From assembly GCF_028769735.1 (NCBI RefSeq), contig NC_088171.1, forward strand, positions 65,214,216 to 65,278,215: a stretch of 64,000 nucleotides of DNA, read 5' to 3'. A model generated the notes under the pieces. It did not search any database, was not told the origin of the DNA, and was given only the letters and a program-made list of their open reading frames with translations. Made by a program: the position numbers and the translations under genes. The DNA is from Zonotrichia leucophrys gambelii. Lineage: Eukaryota; Chordata; Aves; Passeriformes; Passerellidae. Of this stretch, positions 1 through 10,537 are shown piece by piece. Position 1 is the first letter of the stretch; each line of letters starts with the position of its first letter.

Positions 1-1144
1 GTGTATCAGATTTGGGGGGGGGGGCAACAGTTTAAATAGTAGCAAAATAGTGGAAAATTTTAAATTCAAATTCAGGTCCAATACAAGTCTTCTCCAAGGG
101 TCAAAGGAGAACATTTCAGAGTTTCATAAAGTTTAATGGAATCTGATACAAATATTTGTATATGAGATTTTGGGTTGGACCTGCTCCATCATAATGTTTG
201 GGAAAGTATCATGCAGGACTCAAGAAAATTAGAATGGTGTTATTTGTAAATGCAAGTGAAAGACAGCTCTCAGACTTTGTCATGGTGGGTCACCAATGGA
301 ATTTACACTTTATTTAAAACCTAGCCCAAGATGGTTCTTTGTCTGCCCTGACTAAGCTTAAGGAGCATTTAATTCATTGCAGTGGTGCATAATGAGAGAC
401 TCTGCAGATAATGGCTTGGATGTCCCACCTGCATGGCCAAATGTGGTGCTAGGATATGAGGCCCAACAAAAAGATCCCCATTTTTGGTGGATGCTGCCCA
501 TGGGGTTAGGCATATTCCTTAGGGTCCCCTAAATCCTGAGGAACAGATATGCTTTCTTGCTTCAGTTGATAAACTGCTTCTAGATGACTTTCAACTTCTT
601 TCACAAATTGCTTGTCATATTTCTTTCCTGATCACACTTTTGCTTATTATTTTTTTCTTTCTATTTAAGTTGTGTAGTGAGGCAGCCAGTTTCATTCTTA
701 CCATTTAACAGATTTTACAGTGTAATGTAACTGATTTGTGTAATTGTTACTTCTTTTTTCCTGCATTTCCCTTCCCTCATGCCTCACACCAAATATGTAG
801 AACTACCAGCAGCCTTGTCTCTGCAGTCAAGTTCCTGCATAGCCACAGCTCTTGTTTGTAATTATCCTTATGGTCAGGGCTATCACTGATGCTTCCAAAA
901 TGCATGCAAAGAGCCAGACAAAGACCAGAATCTTGATGGAAGAGGCACTGACAGAGGTGTGCAGACCCACAGGGGGAATGGGCAGCTCCTCAGATCTGTG
1001 GTATGTGTCCTTCTGAAACTTTCCTTCTGATCCAATCTAGCCTGAAGCACTTCCAAATACAAACCTTTCAGCTTTCCACAGTGCTTCCCCAGTCATTCTG
1101 TACTGCCACCCTCACTGAGGGGCGGCTGACAGGTGTGACCATAC
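1..1144. other. Non-coding sequence, no gene recognised
   Basis: This is AT-rich, CpG-poor sequence with no repeat family or exon that I can name. The only striking element is a run of eleven G at 14-24. Open frames here are short and show no recognisable domain. Confidence 0.6.
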
Positions 1145-1583
1145 AATCACAGAATATGCTGAACTGGAAGGGATCCACAAGGACCATCAACTCCAATTCC
1201 TGGCCCTGTACAGGACACCCCAAGAATCACACCATGAGCCCGAGGGCACAGTCCAAAATCTTCTTGAACTCTGTCAGGCTTGGTGCTGGGACCACTTTCC
1301 TTGGGGAGCCTGTTTCAGTGCCCAATCACCCTCTGTATGAAGAACCTTTTCCTGATATTCAACCTAAACCTTTCCTGACACAACTTCATGCCATTCCCTT
1401 GCGTCCTGTCACTGGGCACACAGGGAAGAGCTCAGTGTCTGTCCCTCCTCTTCCCCTCACAAGTTTTCCCCTTTTCCAGGCTGAACAGACCAAATGGCCT
1501 CAGCTGTTCCTCATATGGCTTCTCCTCAAGGCCCTTCACCCTCTTGTTGCCCTTCTTTAGATGCTCTCTAAGAGTTTCATATC
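1145..1583 (-). mobile_element. CR1 LINE fragment, 5'-truncated, minus strand
   Basis: This is a copy of the avian CR1 non-LTR retrotransposon 3' region, read on the minus strand, so the element's 3' end lies at the left. The left edge has the diagnostic antisense start (aatcacagaatatgctgaac, then ggaaggga). It continues through the usual landmarks, in the order expected for the antisense of CR1: an 'aactctgtcaggcttgg' block, a 'gagcctgtttcagtgcccaa' block, 'cttttcctgatattcaacct', 'caggctgaacagaccaa' and 'ctcaaggcccttcaccctc'. About 45 bases that normally separate the 'cctcttcccctcac' block from the 'ccaggctgaacag' block are missing near 1462, so there is an internal deletion. The copy covers only the non-coding 3' portion and cannot move. 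Open frames across it are fortuitous. CR1 identity is recognised from memory of the consensus; the subfamily was not determined. Confidence 0.93.
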
Positions 1584-1696
1584 ATGCACTGGAAAATAAG
1601 CTCAGGAGAAAGGGCTACTGGAAGGACAGGTGCATACCTGGCCCTGACATTTATGTGAGTTTTTGCTCATTCTGAGCTGGTGATCGTTGTGGACAC

Positions 1697-1730
1697 AGTG
1701 ATACAAATGTGGGCACACATTTGTATCACT
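1697..1730. repeat. Perfect 15-bp inverted repeat, 4-base loop
   Basis: The arm agtgatacaaatgtg is followed by the loop ggca and then by its exact reverse complement cacatttgtatcact. The flanking bases do not pair, so the stem is exactly 15 bp. A perfect stem with a tiny loop in otherwise diverged sequence is most simply explained by a recent template-switch mutation. A structured RNA is possible but nothing else supports it. Confidence 0.9.
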
Positions 1731-3803
1731 CCCAGCACACAACAATTAAGCAGGGGCCTGGCTGTCTCTTGAGACTGCTGCATCTTTTTTTCCCTCTGAA
1801 AACCTTCCCACTTTGGCTATGACACCATGCTGACACACTTGTCTCTCCAGCAAGTTGCCCTTTCCTTACCCATTCCACTTATCCCCTGCAAAGCACATTC
1901 AGGGAACCCTACAGGAAATTAATATTCACCATAAAAACAGAGAAAAGAAAATGCTGTTGAAGTCCAATTGGGTTGCTGAAAATTTTAATGTGTGAGTCCC
2001 AAAACTCAGGGGATATTCAGTGATGGGATGGATTTGGTATTGGACTCTCATCTGAATGAAAACTGACATGTATGAAAAGACATAAAGCAGAAAGCAGACA
2101 GAATATACTGATTTCTGTAATTTTACTGTTCTAAAACTATTAGCCTCTGGAAGGGACATATAGTACTTGTTTAACTTTGTATCTCATTTTTCAACAGAAA
2201 CCTTTACCATAAAGAGAAAAAGGGGAGCTTAAAATCAGAGTAAAGTCCATCCAGTAGGGATCTGGATCAAAATCTGTTACCTGTGCTGTGAAAAAGACAG
2301 CAGTGTGTGCCACAGTTACCCCCTATAAATCACCAGCTGAAAGGGAAGCAGCAAGTCAAGTGGACTGCTGATACTGAGTACTCTCTGAACAGTTTAGGAA
2401 AGCAACACCTAATGGTTATCTCATGAACATCCTTGGTAACCTGACACAAAGCATCTCACAGTTTCATCTTGAACTCTCTGTGCTTGTCTGCTCCAGAAAA
2501 GAGTTCTCCCCTCAACTGAATTTTTCAGTCTCCAGCCTCATCTAGCTTGTGACCCAGGTCAGTTGCTTGTAACAACAGCATAGAAATGCATGGTGGACTC
2601 TCACTAAGAGGATTGATACTTATTGAAGAATCAGGTGCTTTCTCTTGCTAGTTTCATCACATGCACTGTAAATAAAAAAAAAACTCGCAGATTTAGATTA
2701 TAATATTTTAAACCCAGTAATAAATATGGAAGAACATTCTGTGCAACTGTTCTTTGATTTGCTGTATGTGGTTGGTCTATTTCTTTACTTTCTGTGCTTT
2801 AAAAGTAAACCTCACCAAACAGCTGTGATTCTAGCATGTTCACATGATGTGGGGAGCTGGGATTCCATGAGAAACCATGAAGCTGAGGTTCTGTGTTCCA
2901 CACAGAAAGTCTGAATATTTTGAGTAGCCATCAATCCTTGCTGCAGCTCCACCAGGTTCACTGAACTCAGTACAGTGTGTCCAAACCAACTGCCTTTTGT
3001 TTCTGCATGGTAGAGATAATTATGAAAAAAATCTCATTTCATCAAAAATGTAAAAAAGCTTTAAGACCTCTCAAAGTGGGAAATGGGCAAAGCTATCCTG
3101 TGTCAAGCACAATCTAAATGTGAAACAGAGACAGCAATAGACTATTACAGGTTTGCTAGACAGATTTATTTTTAAATGGTGCATCTCTGTGAAAAATGTC
3201 TATTGCATTATTTTTTCTTTCATCGGTATACCACATAAAAAAATGCCAAAACACCAACAAATCCAAAATCTTGTCTACTTCAAAGTCCCTAGAAATAATG
3301 TGAATGCCTAGCAGAATTTTAATGACACAGAGAGAGTTATTGCAGATTAGTTTAAGTATCACTAAATAATGAGGCATTTCAGGGGCTGTAAGATACTGAG
3401 GATTTCTAAATTCAGTCTTTTGTCTGTAGTACTTTGAGCAATTTATTAATGCAGTTCATATTATGTAGGGTTTCATAGAGGCAAGTTAAATGCATGTTGC
3501 TTTTAAAAAATATCCACATGTATAGGAATATAAATATTCCTAGCATAAAAATATTGTATCTTAGAGAAAATTCACAAAACAAAAATGCTTTTGAAACAAT
3601 AATAATACTTTCTTAGCATCTATCTTTTTGCAAAACATTCAACAGAAAGCATAGCAAATTAATCCTTCCAACACTCCTTTGAAATTCAGAGAAAACTAAT
3701 TCTTCTTTTACAGATAAGGCCCACTGAGGCAGGATAGTAAAACTGTTTGGCTAAAGACATTTGGAAAGCTAAGGCTAAAAGTTAAAGGAGTATTGACAGA
3801 TAA

Positions 3804-3852
3804 CCACATCTTACATTACATCTTACATAATCCAGACCCACATCTTACATTC
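3804..3852. repeat. Three imperfect copies of an 'acatcttacat' unit
   Basis: Within 50 bases the word acatcttacat occurs three times, twice preceded by 'cc' or 'ccc' and followed by 'tt' or 'aat'. This is a small local duplication with no sign of function. Confidence 0.8.
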
Positions 3853-4082
3853 TTCTTAATGAATACTCCATAATTTAAAAAAATAAGGAGGGTAGTATCT
3901 CTCCCTATATTGAAAGGTCGCATAATTCTGGGAGAAGCAAAATAACTCTGTGCCTATGTGAAGAATAGGTACATAGTTCAACCATAAATGTGCATAACAT
4001 CCTTTTTAATATACAGACAGCTGTACTAGGGGAAAAATACACTCAGAAAAGCTTGGCCTGACAATGTATGAGCCTCCCCCAT

Positions 4083-4209
4083 CCAATCAATGTGGATGCT
4101 GTAGCCAGAGCCATAACAACAGCTGGAGAATGAAAATTGCTGTTCCTCAGCAGCCTTTCAGACAAGGGCAACAAATGTAACCAACAGCTCGGTCTACCAC
4201 TATAAAAAG
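4083..4209 (+). promoter_or_regulatory. Weak candidate promoter (CCAAT and TATA boxes)
   Basis: A CCAAT pentamer at 4083-4087 lies about 115 bases upstream of a good TATA sequence, tataaaaag, at 4201-4209. About 65 bases further on, an ATG at 4275 opens a 45-codon frame ending at 4412, rich in basic residues near its start and with no family I recognise. The spacing is compatible with a TATA promoter, but such combinations arise by chance in AT-rich DNA and there is no CpG enrichment. Treat it as a hypothesis. Confidence 0.15.
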
Positions 4210-5079
4210 ACAGGCTGTAGACTCACAAGGGCCAAGCAAGTGGCATTCATTAAAACCAAGAGGAAGAAGAAAACATGATGAGATTTGGCTTTAAAGTCAA
4301 ATCTAAACGCAGCAGTAGAAAAGTAGTTCAAGCCACAGAGAGAATTCATTACTCCACGGGTATCTCCATAACTTTGCAAGGAATTCTGGCCAGCATCTCA
4401 AGTCAAATTTAACCCTTTGTAGATCTACTGACTTCTGTGGAATCTTTACTGAACACATTTCTTAAAAAGCTCTGGGATGGCTACCCAAAACTCTTTGTAG
4501 TGAGAGAAATTTCTAGAAAATCCACATTACCCTAAATGAATCTAAATATAGACTAGGTTAATTTATTATCTCATTGAAGATCAGGAACTGCCTGTGCAAA
4601 AGCCCTTATTAAACTTTCTTGCCTTAGCTGGCAAGTAGTTCCACAGGATTTTGGGCTCTCAAGGTAGTGAATGAGTGAGTGAGGGAATAGCTAAGCAGGA
4701 TTACCACGACACAGAACATGAAGGTGAATGTAGTGGTCATCTGAAGCATCTCAAATGACAGTACTGGTGGTTTTCACACCTTATCTCCCACATCCTTTCA
4801 AAGTATGTGTATTTTCAGAACTTGCAGCATGTCAAAGAGGAAAGGTTTTAAATGGGATCAAGGGTAAAACAAAGCAGCTGAAGAGAGGCGCGCATACTTT
4901 AGAATTGTGGCAATCCAACCCTGTGAAAATTACCTACTTCAAAAGGCAATGGTAACAGGTGAGAACAGGAAATGAAATGTCAATACAACCTAGAGATCAT
5001 ACCATGAAGGGCTCACATTTTGCCTAATACAGCTCCCCTGAAGTCAAAGAGAATAGAATTTCATGCTATTCCTAGGAAA

Positions 5080-6450
5080 AGAATGGAACAGACTATTTTA
5101 GTTGGAAGGGACCTAAAATGATCATCTATAATCCAGCTGCCTGACCATTTGAGGGCTGGCCAAAAGTTAAAGCATGCTTTTAAGAGCACTGACCAAATGC
5201 CTCTTAAACACTGACAGGCTGGGAGCATCAGCCACCTATTTAGGAAGCTTCTTCCAGGGTTTCACCACCCTCTCAGTAAGGAATTGCTTCCTAATACATA
5301 GTCTAAATCTCTCTTTGTGCAGCTTGGAACATCCTATCGTTGCATCCCAGGGAGTAGAGCTCAGCATCTCTCTCCCCCCTTCCCCTCCTCAGGAAGCTGT
5401 AGAGAACAATGAGGTCACCCCTCAGCCTCCTTCTCTCCAAGTTAGACAAGCCTAAACTCCTCAGCTGCTCCTCACAGGACCTGCTTCCAGCCCTGTCACC
5501 ACCTTTGTTGCCCTCCTGGTACGTTCAAGGATCTCCACAACCTTCTTAAATGGTGGATGCAGATGTGCACACAGGGCTCAGGGTGAGGCTGATGCAGTGG
5601 GACAATCCCCTCTCCTGGCTGGCTGGCTATGCCATGCTTAATGTGGCCTGGGATGAGGTTTGCCCTTGGGGCTGCCAGGGCACACAATGGCTCACAGGGA
5701 GCTGCTGCTGACCTGCACTACCAGGTCAGGGCTCCTGACCACTCACTACCACACAGGGCTCCTCTCCAGCCACTCCTCCCCAGGTTCATACCTGTGCCCG
5801 TGATCCTCTATCCCAGGAGCCAGATGCAGCATTTGGATTTGTTAAATCTCATCCCACTGATGAATGCCCAATGCTCCACACTACCTCCCTGAAAAGACTC
5901 TTGTCCCCCAAGAGAGCCAGCAGCACCTCCCTGTTTGATGCCATCAGCAAACCTGCTAAGGGGGCATTCAATTCCTGCCTCCAGATCACTGAGAGGTATT
6001 TGCACAGCATTGGCCCTAGAACCGATCCTGAGGAACGCCCCTGGTGACTGTCACCAGCCAGATGTAGCCTCATTAACCAAAACTCTTTGCATCCTGCTGC
6101 TCAGCCAGTTCTTCAGTGCGTACCCACTCATCCCAGAGATGGGTAACTTGTCCAGAAGGATGCTGTAAGGGATGGTATCAAAAGCCTCATGGCAATCCAG
6201 AAAACTACATCTGCCACCTTCCTTCCACACACCAGGCAGGTGACCTTAATGTAGAAGGATATCAAACTAGTGAAATGGGACTTTCCTTTTGTGAGCTCAT
6301 GTTGTGTCTGATTACTGCATTGGTCTTTAAATGCCCTTCAGTACAATCCAGTTTAAATTTCTCCATAGCTCTTCCAGAAACTGAGGCTAGACTAGCAGGT
6401 TTGTAGTTGCCTGGGTCTTCCCTCACACCCTCATTGCATATAGGGCAACT
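5080..6450 (-). mobile_element. CR1 LINE with RT remnant and 3' UTR, minus strand
   Basis: This longer CR1 copy is read on the minus strand: the 5' break is near 6450 and the 3' end near 5080. Its left edge shows the antisense CR1 tail (gaatggaacag, then 'ttggaagggacct'), followed by the 3' UTR landmarks 'agcttcttccagggtttcac', 'gtaaggaattgcttcctaat' and 'gaacaatgaggtcacccctc'. From about 5808 to 6450 the minus strand carries the C-terminal half of the CR1 reverse transcriptase (listed separately). The copy is clearly dead: frames are broken and a catalytic residue is changed. It belongs to the ordinary background of 5'-truncated CR1 in bird genomes. The 5' edge is approximate because the consensus fades out in diverged sequence. 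Confidence 0.92.
5808..6450 (-). pseudogene. Decayed CR1 reverse transcriptase fragment
   Basis: On the minus strand, translation in shifting frames recovers CR1 RT blocks. Near 6210-6150 is a match to the conserved YLDFSKAFDTV block, here decayed to an ADVVF segment followed, after a frameshift, by AFDTIPYSIL. Next comes a region around 6100-6010 with WLSSRMQRV (normally a WL..R.Q.V motif). Then the block holding the polymerase active site reads FADG at 5951-5940, where functional copies have FADD. After it come GGAA and a final RFNKSKC match. At least one frameshift and the lost second aspartate of the active-site pair make it non-functional. An open stretch of about 65 codons (6005-5808) is what survives of the C-terminal portion. 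The family assignment rests on these motifs and on their order. Confidence 0.88.
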
Positions 6451-7977
6451 TCTATTCTAGGCAAGATTGGGAGGATCTTGCAAGAGAAGCTGCATAATGC
6501 ATGTGTCTGCAAAGCACACAGCATTGTGTGTTAGGGAAAGCTCTGTCCTGAGGGCTTAGCCAGCCACAGAGACAAGTAAGACTCCAACACAGGTTTTAGG
6601 TTCTGTGCTCAGTGTGACACCCAGGCAACCTTAATATTCAGCAACTGCATACATCTCATGCCTCTGGGGAGAAATGCTTGTGAACTGTGGCCTAAGCAAC
6701 CTGACAAAGAGCTGCTGGCATTGAAAGGATCGGTGTTTCACAGAGCTGGAATCTCTGGTGAGTGCACAGCAAAATTACTATTCTCTAAGGTCTTCTTTAA
6801 TGAGCTGACATAGAACAAAGGAACAATTTTTTTGAGCCACACTTTAAGAAGATTGTCAGAAGACATATGCAGAAGATGCCTCACTTGAACCATTCTGAGC
6901 TTCTTAAACATATAAGGTACCTGGGGACATCTAGGTTGTTCATGAAAAATATTTGTGCAAACAATTTTTTTATTCCTTCTAGCAAATTCATGAACAGAAG
7001 CTACCAAAAGTAAAAACCCAATCTTTAATTGGACAAAAATAGGTATCTGAGCAAAGAAATGGGAGATTTTGGAGAGCCAGTCTGTGTTCCTGCTTTTGGA
7101 ACAAATAGAATCAATGGAAATGTATTTGAGTATTTGAATGTTGTACTGGCTGAGTTTCTTGTCACAAACAAACCCCAAGAACTGGATCTAAACTCCTGTT
7201 TCAGAAGGTGTGGATTTCACTAATACATGAGAGTATTATATCCAGAGCCTGCATCTTATCCTATAAATCTGTATGCAGAGGGGGAAGCATAAGCATGTAG
7301 GTGGGGTTTTGAAGAAAACCTGCAGGCTCCTCTACCATTTTGCTCAGTTGGAGTCAACTCCCTAGAGCTAAATCTATCTCCTAGTACACTTACTATTTCC
7401 ATTGTATGTACATTTTGAACTGTGTTAAACTATCTTAAATGGTCATAAGTAATCTCCACTATAGCCAGGGTAACATCAAGCACACACTTTTCATCATTGT
7501 ATCATGGAGCCATCTGAAAGACTCATCTCTGAAATTAATGACCACACTGTCACTTAAAATAATTTACCATATCAGCAAAAAAGTGGGAAACTACCAAGAT
7601 TAATAATCATGACAAAAATCCTGTCCAGCTATGTGCTGTGGATTGTGAAAATGATCTAAAAATCTTTAAAAAAAAAGATTAAGGCCTTGAGACACTAGGT
7701 GGAAGAAGCTGAACTAGCAATTGACATTGTCAAGCAGAAAATGAAAATTTTGATCTTTTAGAACCAAGATCTAAACTAAATTCTTATTGCAGCATTTTTA
7801 ATACATATTTGCCTTCCAACTTTTCAGAGAAATGCTTTTATTCTCTTATTCGACATGTGAGAGAGCACAGACAGAGTGCTCAAGTACACAGAGAGTACTT
7901 GCAAAGGGTTAATGAAAAAAACCCTCAACACTTGCACATTTCAAAAGTGATTCTTCAAAGAACCCACACAGTTTTCT
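6451..7977. other. Non-coding sequence, no gene recognised
   Basis: There is a 146-codon minus-strand frame at 7178-6738. It has no recognisable domain, lies in AT-rich DNA and looks like chance. No transposon is recognised. A 9-A run sits near 7668. Confidence 0.6.
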
Positions 7978-8489
7978 TCCACCTTGATGGGTGACAAGTT
8001 GACCATGAGCTGACAGTGTGCCACTGTGGCCAGGAGGGCCAATGGTATCCTGGGGTGCATCAGGAAAAGTGTGGACAGCAGGTTGAGGGAGCTGATCCTC
8101 CTCTGCTTGGCCAGTGAGGTCACATCTGGAGTGCTGTGTCTGCTTCAGGGCTCCTCAGTGCAAGAGAGACAAAGAGCTACTGGAGACAGTCCAGTGGAGG
8201 GACAGAAAGATGTTTTGGGGTCTGGAGCATCTCTCTTATAGGGAGATGGGGATTTTAGTCCAGGGAAGGGAAGACTGAGAGGGGAATCTCATGAATGCAT
8301 ATAAATATCTTGAAGGCACCATCCAATAAGATGGTACCAGACTCTTTTCAGTGGTGCCCAGTGACAGGATGAGGAGCAATGGCCTGAAATACAGGAAATT
8401 CCACCTCAACATGAGGAAGAACTTTTTTACATTGAGGGTGGCAGAGCACTGAAACAGGCTGCCCAGGGGAGTTACGGAGTCTCCCTCTC
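7978..8489 (+). mobile_element. CR1 LINE, left part of an interrupted copy
   Basis: This is plus-strand CR1 sequence covering the end of the RT frame and the start of the 3' UTR. Landmarks include 'gagctgacagtgtgccactg', 'aggagggccaatggtatcct', 'gaggtcacatctggagtgct', 'cagtgacaggatgaggagca' and 'ctgaaacaggctgcccaggg'. It stops abruptly in 'gagtctccctctct', where an LTR has been inserted, and CR1 resumes on the far side of that LTR. Reading frames are broken, so it is a dead copy. Confidence 0.92.
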
Positions 8490-9033
8490 TGTTACTCATG
8501 ATTTTAAAGGGTTAAGATTTTAGCTGAGGGTTAGAACCAATTCATATTGAAGTTAGATACACCAACAATAGGTTAATGATGCTTAAGATAAAGCTATTTG
8601 TTATCTTATGAGCTCATTTGTAGAAAGAAGTGGAGCTAGTGAACCATTATAGGAACATATTGAAGCCAGTAGAACAATGCCTAGCACCTGCACTCTGCGT
8701 TAATCCATCACAAAACAGAAGACCTTGGATCATGACAGAGGGTCATAGAGATCTGATGAACACCTCCCTGACTTCATTCCTGGGACCACTGACCCAATTC
8801 GAGACCACAAACCCAATGCAAGAGAAGAACTGTGCACGTGTGAAGGACTAATAATCTCATTTTTATACAAAGGGGTATAGGAGGTGTTGGGCTTATGCAT
8901 ATGTATTTTTTTGGGAAATAAATAGAAGGCAAAGAATCTTGTGTGGTGCCGCCCACTGGTGTAATAAACATACTACTTTCTAACTTTGACTAGTTAGAGA
9001 GTCTTTGTCTCTGATTTTAGTTTTAATGATTCA
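8490..9033 (+). mobile_element. Solo LTR-like insertion inside CR1
   Basis: About 544 bases interrupt a CR1 copy. They start with TGTTACTCATG and end with GATTCA, giving TG...CA ends. The segment has the layout of a plus-strand retroviral LTR: a TATA-like tatacaa at 8864-8870, polyadenylation signals AATAAA at 8917-8922 and 8963-8968, and a T-rich downstream region ('gagtctttgtctctgatttt'). There are no coding remnants and no second LTR nearby, so it is a solo LTR left by recombination. The target-site duplication is not clean: only 'tct' appears on both sides of the break, so either edge may be off by a few bases. I cannot assign the endogenous-retrovirus class. Confidence 0.8.
8917..8968 (+). 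promoter_or_regulatory. Two AATAAA polyadenylation signals in the LTR
   Basis: AATAAA occurs at 8917-8922 and again at 8963-8968, downstream of the TATA-like site at 8864. This order and spacing is that expected for the R region of an LTR and supports the plus orientation. Which signal was used cannot be told. Confidence 0.6.
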
Positions 9034-9229
9034 TCTGGAGATTCAAACCCCATCTGGATGTGTTCCTGTGTCATCCCAACCATTCTGTGATTCTATGAAT
9101 CAATGGACAGGTTTGATGGCAATCTGAGTTACCTAATCTAGATGAAGATGTCCCTGCTTATTGCAGGGTGGTTACACTAGATGAGCTTTAAAGGCTCCTT
9201 CTAACCCAAAGTATTCTATGATTCTATGG
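9034..9229 (+). mobile_element. CR1 LINE, right part, with two tail motifs
   Basis: CR1 resumes with 'tctggagattcaaacccca', continuous with the part that ends at 8489. A CR1-type tail, cattctgtgattctatgaat, occurs at 9081-9100. It is followed by about 110 more bases of CR1-like 3' sequence ('gatgtccctgcttattgcag', 'ctagatgagctttaaaggct') and then by a second tail, attctatgattctatg, ending near 9228. Either the copy has an internal rearrangement or a second short CR1 fragment lies directly behind the first. Confidence 0.85.
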
Positions 9230-10452
9230 ACCCTTGTTTAGGTGTTGAGAGCCATCCAGCCTACCTTATCTGCTATGTACAATCAGAGCACAATCCAGAA
9301 ACTACTGCTGTAATTCTTTTGAAATACTGTGTCAAAAAGCATTTATTGCTCCACTGTCAGTGGGACTGTACTCATCACAGCAAGGATCCCTCTTAGGAAT
9401 GGTACAGCACTTTGGAAAATGTCAAAGCTGACTAGCTTGACCTATACTCAGACATCATAAATTTGTCCATAAAGCTACCTTTGCAATGCAATGAGACCAT
9501 CTTGTCTTCTGTATCCTAGCAATTAGCAGCCTTTTTACTTTTGGTTTCTTGAGCTTATTCAAAGAAATCAAATAAAGAATCCAAAACTAAATTGAACTAC
9601 AACAAAAAAGGCCAGACAGCTAAATTCAGCTTCAGAGCTTATGTCTAAGATGTCACAATTCAATGACAACACATATAAACAATTCCCAAAGTGTCAATGA
9701 AAAGAAGTCACATCTCTATAGGAGGTGCACGAAGGTTCTCTAGAAATCTCCCTGCAGGGATTTCCATAGGATTTTATTCTACTTTGAAGGGGGATTTCAC
9801 ATGATGCAGAACTGTGTGATCCAACAGTAGCTGCTATAGAACAAACCAAAGCTCCTCGTGCACCAACCCTCCCAAGTTACATCCCAGTCTGGAACCAAAG
9901 AAAGAAGTCACAATTATTAAGGACAAGAGAGAATTCAAATGAAAACAACCAGCCAACCAGATAAATCAAACAAAATAAGAATTTCAGATGTACCAAATTT
10001 CTGTTTTTTAAAAAAACAATAACAGTAAGAATTTTGGCCTTTGAAGCCTTGTCTTTAAGAAATTTCTTGCCTGGCAACCTTGCCATAGATCTGCACATCC
10101 AGACATAGGAGGAATATGGGCTCTCAAATCCTTTAGAGAAGTCCTCAGGAACACCTAAGTCAAGGAAGAGTAGGAAGTCATTTGGGTCTTTTGGCAAAGC
10201 CTGAATCAGTTTATAACCACAGCTCCCAACCTCCATTCTCTTGCATGTATTCATGACTGAGAGCTCTGCACTCAATGAAAGTGGTTCTGCAGCCATGTCA
10301 ACCCAAAGAATCCCCTTCCTTCCCTCTCAGCAAAACTTCAGCTTTAAGAATTCCTCTACTCATTGCCACAGGATCCCTTTGTTTCTCATAAAACAGAATT
10401 GGTTTTTTTTTTAGCAGCAGAGGTGACGCACAATCCAAGGTGGTTGCCAAAA
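9230..10452. other. Non-coding sequence, no gene recognised
   Basis: This is AT-rich unique sequence. A 139-codon minus-strand frame (10296-9877) has no domain I recognise, and its C-terminal part is a run of hydrophobic residues typical of translated T-rich DNA. I do not call it a gene. Confidence 0.6.
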
Positions 10453-10537
10453 CTGGGTAATAGAAAATTATCAGACCACAGTACCTGGAGGAAGAAAAAC
10501 ATATCAAGAAAAGAAAAGCCTCTCCTTTCTCATTCAG
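10453..10537. repeat. Duplicated 85-bp segment, copy 1
   Basis: This segment begins ctgggtaatagaaaattat and ends cctctcctttctcattcag. It recurs in the same orientation at 12965-13051 with only a few differences: a short indel and substitutions after 'aaaattat', one t/g change after 'aaaaacata' and a small change near the end. On the minus strand it holds a long pyrimidine stretch ending tttttcttcctccag, which resembles a 3' splice site, but I see no exon that would need it. It may be part of an unnamed dispersed repeat or a local duplication. Confidence 0.9.

Larger units (their letters stand above)
1584..5079. other. Mostly unique non-coding sequence
   Basis: No gene or known transposon is recognised between the two CR1 copies. 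It contains a perfect hairpin (1697-1730), a local triplication of 'acatcttacat' (about 3804-3852), a short 'gtgagtgagtgag' microsatellite near 4673 and a weak promoter-like stretch (4083-4209). The rest is ordinary AT-rich sequence. Confidence 0.6.

Noticed and set aside
1003..1675. Two overlapping plus-strand frames of 185 and 95 codons
   Set aside because: Both run largely through the antisense of a CR1 3' region, which is non-coding. The frames are fortuitous.
6738..7178. 146-codon minus-strand frame
   Set aside because: No recognisable domain, AT-rich sequence, length compatible with chance in 64 kb read in six frames.
9877..10296. 139-codon minus-strand frame with a hydrophobic C-terminal part
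   Set aside because: No family is recognised, and the hydrophobic run comes from T-rich DNA. No promoter or splice support.
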